The translations under genes were made by a program, and so were the position numbers. Below, in pieces: positions 48,750 to 57,522 of a DNA stretch of 64,000 nucleotides. The stretch comes from Citrobacter sp. JGM124. Its GTDB lineage: Bacteria > Pseudomonadota > Gammaproteobacteria > Enterobacterales > Enterobacteriaceae. The notes under the pieces are model-generated. The model did not search any database. It saw only the letters and a program-made list of their open reading frames with translations, and was not told where the DNA came from. The DNA lies in contig NZ_JAERJD010000002.1 of the NCBI RefSeq assembly GCF_018257795.1, positions 310,001 through 374,000 on the forward strand, in the 5' to 3' direction. Positions within the stretch are counted from its first letter, which is position 1; each line of letters begins with the position of its first letter.

Positions 48750-49934
48750 ATGTCACTGTTTACACAGACATTTAATCATAAAATATTCATGCGGATAGCC
48801 ATTGTGATGGCTTTTATTCAGTTCACTAATGCTCTGGAGTACATGGCGTTAACACCAGTTTTTGCTTTTATGGCAGGCAGCTTTTCGGTGCCCGTTTCAT
48901 TTTCCGGCTATGTCTCTGGCATGTACACTATGGGGGCGGTCCTTTCTGGAATTGCCGCCTTTTACTGGATCGAACGAGTTAATAAGAAACAATTCTTAAT
49001 CAAGAACATGGTACTGCTGGGGGCGTTAACCTTTTTTTCTACACTCACGACCCATTTTGGCACCCTTCTGGCGCTACGCTTTTGCGCCGGACTGGTTGGG
49101 GGAACAACAATGGGGGTTGGCACAAGTATTTTGATAAACACGGTCCCGGTAAACCTGCGAGGAAAAGTACTGGCAACAGTGATTGCCTCATTTTCAATGG
49201 TCAGTATTGTCGGGATGCCGGTCATATTATTTTTATGTACACACTATGGTTGGCATATTGCGCTATGGGCTATAAGTGCACTGTGTCTGTTATCGCTGCC
49301 ATTAATAATCGTGACTCTCCCCCAGGACGCGGCACCATCAAACGTCAAGACCAGCCTGCCTTTTGATCGCCAAACCCTGCTCTTTGCGTCTTGTTCCGCA
49401 CTCGTACAATTTAGCCCGATGCTGATTATTCCCATCCTGATCCCGTTAATGACGCAATACCTGGGTGCCCGGCAAGGTCTGCTATCTTTATTATTTTTAG
49501 GTGGGGGGATCGCCGGCTACCTGGCAACAAAAATTACAGGTGCTCTGACATCACGCTTGCCTGTTCTTATGCTGGCCACAATGTCAACGCTGTGCTTCGT
49601 CGCAAGTTTACTGATCCCTGTACTGGGTTATCATAATGCCTTTCTATTCATGGCATTATTTATTGGCGCCTCATACAGCCGCCTGGTTTGCGCATCGCTG
49701 ATTGCTATCCAGTACCCGGCGGATGAACAACGGGCCAGTTTTTCTTCGCTACAGGCAGCAATAATGTCCTTGATAACAACGTTAGCCTTCTTTCTTTCTT
49801 CCTTATTGCTGCCTGACCAGGGAATAACCATACAAAATCTGAACAGGCTGTTGGTTGTCAGTGCATTAACCGCCGTCGTCTTTCCTGTCATCGTCATAGT
49901 GCTTCAAAAAAAACTGGCTAAACGCCCGACATAG
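48750..49934 (+). CDS. MFS transporter, arabinose-efflux-like (DHA1)
   Basis: The 394-residue, 12-helix major facilitator has FTNALEYMALTPVFAFMAGSF, GLVGGTTMGVGTSILINTVP and a long cytoplasmic loop near PQDAAPSNVKTSLPFDRQ. A drug or sugar efflux role is likely, the substrate unknown. The ATG at 48750 has CAGG nine bases upstream; the frame opens at a TTG three codons earlier. Regulated probably by the divergent LysR protein. Confidence 0.86.
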   Translation: MSLFTQTFNHKIFMRIAIVMAFIQFTNALEYMALTPVFAFMAGSFSVPVSFSGYVSGMYTMGAVLSGIAAFYWIERVNKKQFLIKNMVLLGALTFFSTLTTHFGTLLALRFCAGLVGGTTMGVGTSILINTVPVNLRGKVLATVIASFSMVSIVGMPVILFLCTHYGWHIALWAISALCLLSLPLIIVTLPQDAAPSNVKTSLPFDRQTLLFASCSALVQFSPMLIIPILIPLMTQYLGARQGLLSLLFLGGGIAGYLATKITGALTSRLPVLMLATMSTLCFVASLLIPVLGYHNAFLFMALFIGASYSRLVCASLIAIQYPADEQRASFSSLQAAIMSLITTLAFFLSSLLLPDQGITIQNLNRLLVVSALTAVVFPVIVIVLQKKLAKRPT

Positions 49935-50363
49935 CCTGGTCAGGCCCTCCGTCCATGAAAGATAGGGCAGTCTTGCTGGGTTGAGGGCTCACCCTGTCAC
50001 TGCCACCCCAAAATCAAAGTGACTTTTAAGGCCGAGGTGACGTGCAACTGGCCTGCTATGTATACAGAACAGGACATTCCCCTCAGCGGCATACTGCATT
50101 CATTCAATGAATATTACGGCCATCATGAGACTGGCTATTTTCCATGGCATTTCCGCCTAAAACGCCTGCGGCCCCCCCAGGCATAGCCCAGTGATTTGCG
50201 AACGGGAAAATCAGCGACGGTGAACAGCTGGCAGACCGCCAGCATGACGGTGCTTCTGGGTATTCCGAGAAGCCTGCGGCTGGGCCATTCCCCGTTGACG
50301 AGTGCCGAACGCCGCTCATGCCAGAATGATTCTCAGCGCCACGGCAGGTTTACAGGCTCACGT
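49935..50363. other. Intergenic region, possibly with decayed coding DNA
   Basis: A 42-codon frame starts ATGTATACAGAACAGG near 50058 and contains HHETGYFPWHFRLKRLR, but lacks a good Shine-Dalgarno. I do not recognise it. CG-rich stretches after 50160 look like fragments rather than a gene. Confidence 0.35.
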
Positions 50364-51278
50364 TTATTTACGTTCATCATGCAATCTGCGGTGTTCTATA
50401 GGGGAACATCCGTAAACCCGCTTGAACGCGGTGCTAAAGGCACTTTCTGAACCATACCCGAGGGACAGACCTATCACTTTGATTGCGTCGTGGGTCGTTC
50501 TGAGAGCTTTACTGGCAACGTGCATCCGCCATTCAGTCAGATAATTTAGCGGTGTGGTACCCGTTAACTGGGCGAACCGTCGTAGAAAACCGGCCCTGGA
50601 CATGCCAGCGATATTGGCAAGCTCAGGCAAACGCCAGCCGTTGCCTGGCTGCTGGTGCATCGCGGTCAGCACCCGTGCGATTCGCTGATCACCGAATGCG
50701 TTCATCCAGCCTTGCCCTGTCCCGATGGACTGCGCCACACCACGCCGTATACCTTCAATCATCATCAGGTGCATCAGGTAGTCGGTAACGATCGCGGCCC
50801 CCGGAAGCTGTGATGCTTTTTCTGTTTTGATATAGTTCATTATCCAGGCGAAAACTGACGTACTGTCATTATCTGAAAATATCCGGATGACAACCGGTAG
50901 TTCACTGAGCAATAAACTGGCCGACGTTCTATCAATTTCCATTTTCCCGGCAATCATGATGAGTGCATCGCCCCCGTAATCTGCCAGCCCTTCCTTGAGT
51001 TCAAAGGGGGTATCCTCTGACTCAGCCTGTACGGTTCCGTCAGATGTCGTGACAGAAAAACTGCACGCACGAGTGAGGATAATGCCATCCCCCTTCTGGA
51101 GCTCTATCCATTCATCACTGCCATCAGCCCGAAAACGAGCAGAACCTTCCTGAACCGCAAAAAACTTAAGGCCATCGAAACCTGGATAATGCAGCCCCCA
51201 TCCTGCCGGGGCCCTGAGTCCGGAGGTCGTATAGCTTTTTGCTGAAAGCAGGTTTAATACATCTGATAAAGGGTCCAT
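50364..51278 (-). CDS. AraC-family regulator with cupin N-domain
   Basis: The 304-residue protein has an N-terminal cupin (AraC_binding-like) region (FDGLKFFAVQEGSARFRADG) and a complete C-terminal pair of helix-turn-helix motifs: LPELANIAGMSRAGFLRRFAQLTG and AIKVIGLSLGYGSESAFSTAFKRV. It is divergent from the aldo/keto reductase gene at 51468 and probably controls that gene and the cluster after it, which has the same direction. Confidence 0.92.
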   Translation of the reverse strand: MDPLSDVLNLLSAKSYTTSGLRAPAGWGLHYPGFDGLKFFAVQEGSARFRADGSDEWIELQKGDGIILTRACSFSVTTSDGTVQAESEDTPFELKEGLADYGGDALIMIAGKMEIDRTSASLLLSELPVVIRIFSDNDSTSVFAWIMNYIKTEKASQLPGAAIVTDYLMHLMMIEGIRRGVAQSIGTGQGWMNAFGDQRIARVLTAMHQQPGNGWRLPELANIAGMSRAGFLRRFAQLTGTTPLNYLTEWRMHVASKALRTTHDAIKVIGLSLGYGSESAFSTAFKRVYGCSPIEHRRLHDERK

Positions 51279-51467
51279 GCGACTTTCAATAAAGTGAATG
51301 CGTTTTTTGATTATTAATTATCTACCATTAAAGGTTTACCATAGCAACTATTCATAGGGGAACAACCGTGTGCTCTGCTGATTTTTACAGCACCAGCAGC
51401 CTGAAGAGGTAATGCCCTGTTTATTTCACCTGTCCGTCACCCATCTCAGCGATGAGGATCACATACC

Positions 51468-52319
51468 ATGAATTACCTGACTCTCAATTCCGGTAAGCGT
51501 ATGCCACAGCTTGGTTTTGGCGTTTACCAGATAAATGATGCCCGTGAATGTGAGGACGCTGTTCTTACCGCAATTCATGCCGGATATCGCCTTATTGATA
51601 CTGCCGCAGCGTATCAGAATGAGGAAGCCGTCGGGCGTGCCATCAAACGCAGTGGTGTAGCACGTGAGGTGCTGTTCATTACAACAAAAGTGTGGGTGCA
51701 GGATATGGGATACACCCAGACCCTGGAGGCGATTGATCGTTCTCTTGAACGCCTCGGGCTTGATTATCTGGATCTGTATCTTATTCATCAGCCCTATTCC
51801 GACATTTTTGGCAGCTGGCGCGCAATGGAGGAAAAGTACGAAAGCCAGATCCTGCGCAGTATTGGCGTCAGTAACTTTTCCCCCGACAGGTTAACCGATC
51901 TGACGGTATTCAGCCACGTGACTCCTGCTGTCAATCAGGTCGAGATCAACCCCTTTTATCAGCAAGATGCGAATGTGGCCTTCATGCAGCAGAATGGCAT
52001 ACAGCCGCAATCATGGGCATCGTTCGCGGAAGGGCGAAACGACCTGTTCCGGACACCTTCCCTGCTACACATAGGCGAAAAATATGGAAAAAGTGTTGCT
52101 CAGGTCGTGCTGCGCTGGCTTATACAACGTAACGTTGTCGTTATACCAAAATCCGTGAATCCCGCACGAATGGCACAGAATATTGATGTTTTCGATTTTG
52201 AGTTAAATGCATCCGAGGTTGGTCTTATTGAGGCACTGGATACAGGCACGAGTTGCTTCCATTCACACACAGATCCTGAACGCATCAAAAATATTGCAGG
52301 TATCCGCTTCGATATCTGA
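51468..52319 (+). CDS. Aldo/keto reductase (DkgA-like)
   Basis: The 283-residue NADPH-dependent reductase has GFGVYQINDARECEDAVLTAI, the catalytic Asp and Tyr in LIDTAAAYQNEEAVG, the Lys in TTKVWVQD, the His in LIHQP, and the cofactor-binding PKSVNPARMAQN. It resembles 2,5-diketo-D-gluconate reductases; substrates are often methylglyoxal and other carbonyls. First gene of a co-directional run with a hydrolase, an MFS exporter and a SMP-30 protein. Confidence 0.92.
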   Translation: MNYLTLNSGKRMPQLGFGVYQINDARECEDAVLTAIHAGYRLIDTAAAYQNEEAVGRAIKRSGVAREVLFITTKVWVQDMGYTQTLEAIDRSLERLGLDYLDLYLIHQPYSDIFGSWRAMEEKYESQILRSIGVSNFSPDRLTDLTVFSHVTPAVNQVEINPFYQQDANVAFMQQNGIQPQSWASFAEGRNDLFRTPSLLHIGEKYGKSVAQVVLRWLIQRNVVVIPKSVNPARMAQNIDVFDFELNASEVGLIEALDTGTSCFHSHTDPERIKNIAGIRFDI

Positions 52320-52357
52320 AGTGATTCATCTCTATAACATTATCTTTGGGATTTACG

Positions 52358-53506
52358 ATGAAAACAGACCGATTTCTGCTCTGCGTGCTCGCGATAAGTC
52401 TGCCGATGTCATTAGGCTGGTCAGCAGAACCGGCCCGGGCTGTGGCGAAACATAACGCACCGATAGTACTGAATGATATGGGTAGCTTCATGTTTGGTGG
52501 AACAACCAAAATTGACGCTGAGAGGGATACCTTCCATGGCGATCATGGCTATGCTCAGTATTACATCCCGGCAGAGAGCCGAAGATACCCGGTAATTATG
52601 TGGCATGGTGGCGGTGAGTCAGGCAAAAGCTGGGAAACAACCGCCGACGGCCGGGATGGTTTCTGGCAAATATTCACCCGTGCCCGTTGGCCCGTTGTCA
52701 TTATCGATCAGCCCCGCCGTGGCCGTGCTGGCAGAACCGATTCGGTTATCACTGTATCCACGGTGCCGACAGACCATAAAGAATCCATGGCCTGGAATAC
52801 ATTCCGCATTGGCCCCTGGCCCCCTCCAGGTAAGCCGAGCGTGTTCCATAATTCGCAGTTTCCTCAGGAGCCTGCTGCAGTTGATCAGTTCATGCGCTGG
52901 CAAACACCTAACACGGGTGAGGAACCTTTTCCGGATAAGGCCACCCGTGACTTTATGGGCAAAACAGGAGCACAGTTGCTGCATGATACCGGCCCTGCGA
53001 TCTTGATGACCCACTCATTCAGCGGACAATACGGCTGGGCAACGGCTATGGCGGCACCAGAACAGGTCAAAGCAATTGTTGCCTTTGAGCCGGGTGAATT
53101 TGCTTTCCCGGATGATGATATGCCCGCGGATATTACCACGCAGATGGATTTCGTGGCCAGGGCCAATACCCCCTAGGGCGTATCCGCCAACCAGTTTGCT
53201 GCACTTACCCGCGTGCCCATCCTGGTCATTATTGGTGATAACATCACGAATAAAGAGAGCAATATTTTTGGTGTTGAACTCTGGCGGGTGAATAAACTAC
53301 GGGCGCAACAGTTTGTTGACACGATTAACCGTCACGGCGGCCATGCCAGACTGATTAATCTGCCAGACATCGGTATTCATGGAAACACGCACTTTGCATT
53401 CACAGACAAAAATAATCAGCAAATCGCCACGCTTGTCACTGATTATCTCCACCAGCAGAGGCTGGATATGACTGGCCCGCAGTTTACCCTCAGGGATATG
53501 CATTAA
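52358..53506 (+). pseudogene. Secreted alpha/beta hydrolase with in-frame amber codon
   Basis: The reading frame is one gene of 382 codons interrupted by TAG at 53174-53176. The first part (to 53173) has a signal peptide (MKTDRFLLCVLAISLPMS...) and the hydrolase segments MWHGGGESGKSWE and LLHDTGPAILMTHSFSGQYGW (nucleophile Ser). The second part runs on in the same frame with VPILVIIGDNI and the catalytic-His region GIHGNTHFAFTD to a stop at 53506. So a single nonsense change separates nucleophile from histidine and should inactivate it unless the amber codon is suppressed. Codon use is uniform on both sides. Confidence 0.85.
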
Positions 53507-53591
53507 ATCAGGCTGTTTGCGGAAATGCGTCTCTGTTCCCGGTTTCTGAACATCTTTCTTTTAATAACGCGATTATCGGTTTCACCTTAAA

Positions 53592-54950
53592 ATGCACAAT
53601 CATAAAAATAGCAATGGCATCCTTTTTAACGTTGCCATATGCCTGGGCTTTGTCATTGTCCAGCTGGACGTCAGCGTAGTAAATGTTGGCCTCAATGCAC
53701 TGAGCGCAGCTTATCACGCCCGCATTGCCGATCTTGAGTGGGTAATTAACAGTTACTCTTTGATGTTTGCCGCTTTACTGCTCTCCTCCGGTTCGGTTTC
53801 TGATCGCTTCGGCGCTAAAAATATTTTCTTATTTGGCGTGCTCGTCTTTATGGCTGGCTCCCTGTGCTGTGCACTTTCGCCGACGCTGATTATTCTGGAA
53901 ATAGCCAGGACCATACAGGGTATAGGAGCCGCATTTATCGTCCCCACGTCCCTGACATTGCTAAGTCATTACTATCCTGAACCCCATGCCCGTACACGTG
54001 CCATCAGTTTTTGGGCGGCTTCCGGAAGCATGGCACTGGCCGCGGGGCCCGTTATCGGGGGCTTGCTTATTCAGTATTTAGGCTGGCGAAGTATTTTTTT
54101 GCTGAATATCCCTGTGGGACTGATCAGCCTGTTTATCGCTTTGCGATTTGCACCAGCCAGTCAGAAGCAGGATCGATCCCTCAATATCCCCGGACAGTTA
54201 TTGATAATACTTGCGCTGGGCCTGATCACGTTCACCCTGACAGAGTCTGGCCGCCGAGGGTGGGATGATGTTATGAACCTCTGCTTGTTACTGGCAGGCG
54301 GGCTCACTTTCATGGTTTTTTGTTTACGCGAGCGTTTCAGCAGCACGCCTGTCCTGCCCACCCAAATCAGAACGAATGGTTTCATCATCAGTTCAGCCGT
54401 TATCGGTTTTCTCTGCACACTGGTCTTTTACGGCGCAGTGTTCATTCTGAGCCTGTACTTTCAGCAAGCAATGCGCATGTCGCCATCAGATACGGGCTTC
54501 GCCTTTTTACCCATGATGTTAAGCGTGGCGCTGGCCACTTATAACGCCAGTCGTCTCGGAAAACATTACGGTGTCCGGAACGTGGTTATCGCCGGGGGCA
54601 TTTGCTGTTTTGCAGGATTTGGCTGGCTGTCGGCTGTGGGTGCTGACTGGACAATCTGGCAACTGCTGCTCCCCATGATTTTAATGGGTGTCGGAACGTC
54701 TCTGGCGGTGCCTGGACTGGCAGGGCTTATTTTCTCGGAAGTATCGCCTAAGAATGCGGGAGCCGCTTCAGCATTTTTCTCCTGCTCACGCCAGATGGGT
54801 GGCGTTGTGGGCATTGCGCTTTTCGGTGCGATATTTTCAGGTGCCACTTCCCTGGTTTTTATTGGTGAACTCAGGGTGGTCTGTTACATCGCAATGGTGT
54901 TTATCGTCGCGTGGTTAATTCTGGGATGGAAGTGTCTGCCAGAAAAATAA
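53592..54950 (+). CDS. MFS multidrug exporter of the DHA2 (EmrB/QacA) type
   Basis: The 452-residue polytopic protein has motif D1 QLDVSVVNVGLNAL, the A motif SDRFGAKNIFLFG, motif C at ALAAGPVIGG and motifs later in PLAGLIFSEVSPKNAG. DHA2 proteins usually have 14 helices, which fits. It probably exports a toxic organic compound using the proton gradient. It lies in the cluster governed by the AraC regulator, with no membrane-fusion partner seen. Confidence 0.88.
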   Translation: MHNHKNSNGILFNVAICLGFVIVQLDVSVVNVGLNALSAAYHARIADLEWVINSYSLMFAALLLSSGSVSDRFGAKNIFLFGVLVFMAGSLCCALSPTLIILEIARTIQGIGAAFIVPTSLTLLSHYYPEPHARTRAISFWAASGSMALAAGPVIGGLLIQYLGWRSIFLLNIPVGLISLFIALRFAPASQKQDRSLNIPGQLLIILALGLITFTLTESGRRGWDDVMNLCLLLAGGLTFMVFCLRERFSSTPVLPTQIRTNGFIISSAVIGFLCTLVFYGAVFILSLYFQQAMRMSPSDTGFAFLPMMLSVALATYNASRLGKHYGVRNVVIAGGICCFAGFGWLSAVGADWTIWQLLLPMILMGVGTSLAVPGLAGLIFSEVSPKNAGAASAFFSCSRQMGGVVGIALFGAIFSGATSLVFIGELRVVCYIAMVFIVAWLILGWKCLPEK

Positions 54951-55001
54951 CAGCATGATAATCCGTTCTCATGCCAGCTAACGTTCTAAGAAGGTAATGT
55001 T

Positions 55002-55997
55002 ATGAATTTTAAAAAATGTCTTATTACTGGTGCTTTTCTGATGGCAAGTGCTTCAGCCTGGCCCGCTCCTCCGGCACATTTGCAGGATATCCCACGTTAT
55101 CAGATTCCGGAAGCCGACCGCGGCCTGCAGAAGGTGGATGCTGAGAAATGGTTACAGGTGACTGACGCAGCAACTGTGCTTGAGGGGCCGTCATTCGATC
55201 ACGCAGGAAACCTGCTTCTGACAGATGTGTTCAGAGGTCAGATAATAAAAATTGATCCACAACGCCGTCAGCTGGTGCTGTTTGAAGATGCGAATCTGAC
55301 GCCCAGCGCAACCGCCGTCGCACCGGATGGTCGTATTTATGTTGCCGCAGGGCACAAGGATGGTAGCGGTGGTGAAATTTTCAGCATTGACGAACAGGGT
55401 CAGAACCGCCGGGTCATTCTCCCCGCAGACAAAAATTATCAGCCCAACGATATCGTTTTAGGCAAACAGGGGGAAATTTACTTTACCGATGCACGGGGGA
55501 ACAGTGGGGACCTCAGCGGAGGGGTTTACTGTATTTCACCCGGTACAAAAACGATTTCACCGGTCCTGACGCACCTGTCAGGGGCTAACGGGCTCGCCCT
55601 GTCTCCGGACGGTGGCACGCTCTGGGTGGTTGAATTCTCCGCCGGCGTTCTGCACCGACTGGTCATGAAAAATGCCAGTGAAATTGAGCCGTTTGGCGAG
55701 ACAGTCGCCTACCGGTTTAACAGCCCGGCTCCCGACTCCATGAAGGCCGATGATAAAGGAAATCTCTATATTGCGCTTCATGGCCAGGGCCGGGTGATTG
55801 TACTGAATGGCAACGCCATACCAATCGGCCAGATCACTATACCCGGGCGGGATAAAGGCGAGTTCTTACGCACCGCTAACCTTGCTATAAAACCCGACAC
55901 ACATGAACTGTATATCCTGTCGTCAAGTGATGCAGAACATCCGTCAGGGGCTGCGGTGTTCCGCTCATGGTCGTTAGGAAAGGGGCTGAAGGGGTAA
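55002..55997 (+). CDS. Periplasmic SMP-30/gluconolactonase-like protein
   Basis: The 331-residue protein has a signal peptide ending SASAWPAPP (about residue 22) and a six-bladed beta-propeller of the SMP-30/LRE family: EGPSFDHAGNLLLTDVFRGQI, ANGLALSPDGGTLWVVE and SPAPDSMKADDKGNLY. Family members are metal-dependent lactonases; the substrate here is unknown. It follows the MFS exporter by about 50 bases and likely shares its transcript. Confidence 0.86.
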   Translation: MNFKKCLITGAFLMASASAWPAPPAHLQDIPRYQIPEADRGLQKVDAEKWLQVTDAATVLEGPSFDHAGNLLLTDVFRGQIIKIDPQRRQLVLFEDANLTPSATAVAPDGRIYVAAGHKDGSGGEIFSIDEQGQNRRVILPADKNYQPNDIVLGKQGEIYFTDARGNSGDLSGGVYCISPGTKTISPVLTHLSGANGLALSPDGGTLWVVEFSAGVLHRLVMKNASEIEPFGETVAYRFNSPAPDSMKADDKGNLYIALHGQGRVIVLNGNAIPIGQITIPGRDKGEFLRTANLAIKPDTHELYILSSSDAEHPSGAAVFRSWSLGKGLKG

Positions 55998-56226
55998 CGC
56001 CACACAGCGCGTGCACCGCATTCGCATACTCATGAGTGACGCCATGCCTGCTGAGGGTAATAAGCAGACAGTCTTGCCAATGTTAACCCTCTCAACGGTA
56101 TCTGTAATTGGTCAGTTAATCAGATCGTGCTAATGATATACTCGCTTTCTTAACAACAACATGACGACTTGCCCCAGGCGCGGCGCTTGCCGAACTCAAA
56201 CAGCTCAGTCTGAACAGGGAGAGCTG

Positions 56227-57138
56227 ATGAACACCGTAAATATTCGGATAATAATCGGAGGGATTCTGTTACTCATGTCAGCCTTATTTTCGGTGTCCAT
56301 AGCTCACTCGCTGCCAAAAGCTTCAGAACTCCCGGGCTCGCAGCCAGTCTCTGTACAAGTACAGGGCACAGGAACAGATGTCATATTGATCCCTGGTCTG
56401 GCCTCGTCCCGCGAAGTGTGGACCGGTTTAGCCTCAGGTTTACGTATGAACCACCGTGTTCATCTTGTAGAAATTGCGGGTTTTGCGAGTACTCCTGCCA
56501 TTTTCAAACCAGAGCGAAAGGTCATCACTCCAGCGGCCGATGCCATCGCTGAATATATCCGCACCCGGCACATCAAATCACCGGTGATCATTGGCCATTC
56601 TCTTGGGGGCGTCATTGGATTGATGCTGGGAGCCCGCTACCCTGACCAAGTCAATAGACTGATGATTGTCGATGCGTTGCCGTTCTATACATTGATGATT
56701 GACCCTGCGGCAACCAGCAAAACAGCCGCCAAACATGCTACTGCGACGCGGGACTGGTTGCTGGGGCAGTCACCGGAGCAAAGGGTCGCGTTTCAGAAGA
56801 CATCCATCGCCGGTTTAGCCAAGAACGAGGCGGTGAGGCCTGCCCTTGTGGCTGCAGGAATCCATTCTGATCGCGAAACCGTGGCGAATGCTGTGTATGA
56901 AATGATGATGACCGACTTACGCCCCGAGCTTGTCCACATCAGAGCACCAATTGAGGTCGTGTACGCTTATGACACCTTATTCGGGATACCTGTAAGCGAC
57001 GTGGATGCAATGTATCATCAAGCCTATGCCTCTGCACCAGATATCCATTTCACACGGGTCGATGACAGTTTTCACTTCATTATGCTTGATCAACCAGAAC
57101 GATTCTCCAGCATTGTTGAGTCATTCTTGAAGGAATAA
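56227..57138 (+). CDS. Alpha/beta hydrolase, probably secreted or membrane-anchored
   Basis: The 303-residue protein has an N-terminal hydrophobic segment (RIIIGGILLLMSALFSVSIAHSLP) consistent with a signal peptide. The catalytic nucleophile is in the elbow VIIGHSLGGVIGL; the oxyanion region is PGLASSREVW and the His lies in DDSFHFIMLD. The start at 56227 has GGGAGAGC directly upstream; the frame is open to 56161 without family support. It may be replaced functionally by, or duplicate, the amber-broken hydrolase in the same cluster. Confidence 0.85.
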   Translation: MNTVNIRIIIGGILLLMSALFSVSIAHSLPKASELPGSQPVSVQVQGTGTDVILIPGLASSREVWTGLASGLRMNHRVHLVEIAGFASTPAIFKPERKVITPAADAIAEYIRTRHIKSPVIIGHSLGGVIGLMLGARYPDQVNRLMIVDALPFYTLMIDPAATSKTAAKHATATRDWLLGQSPEQRVAFQKTSIAGLAKNEAVRPALVAAGIHSDRETVANAVYEMMMTDLRPELVHIRAPIEVVYAYDTLFGIPVSDVDAMYHQAYASAPDIHFTRVDDSFHFIMLDQPERFSSIVESFLKE

Positions 57139-57522
57139 AAGAGGCTTTGAACCCCGTCACGTTGCCATCGCTGTATCTCAATTTCGTCCGGCTGCTCAGG
57201 CGACTTCTGTTTACAGTATTGTGAACAACAATAGCACCTGCGTCATGATTACGAAGGACCGCTTCAGACACAAAGCAGACTGATTTACAGGCCAATGTCG
57301 ACTGACCGCGCATTGCAGGCGTTTCGGGTATGTCTGACTAATCTATTGTTGATCAAGGCTGACGACCATAAGATCAGTAGTATTGCTAATTCGCCATTAT
57401 TCGGTAGTGATCATCGATGGATTCTCCACCACTCAATATTACCCACCACTTTTTTTGCTAGACTGATAGCATACCCACTTGACTGTTCTATGTTTATCCA
57501 TTGATGGATTAGGAGTTTAGGT
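57139..57522. other. Intergenic region before the GHKL-peptidase gene
   Basis: No credible ORF is present. Base composition becomes A+T-rich toward the right, marking a boundary in origin between the hydrolase cluster and the next gene. TAGGAG precedes the downstream ATG. Confidence 0.45.

Noticed and set aside
53174-53176. TAG as a recoded amino acid codon (pyrrolysine)
   Set aside because: Pyrrolysine coding is not known in Enterobacteriaceae and no family precedent exists; a nonsense mutation is simpler.
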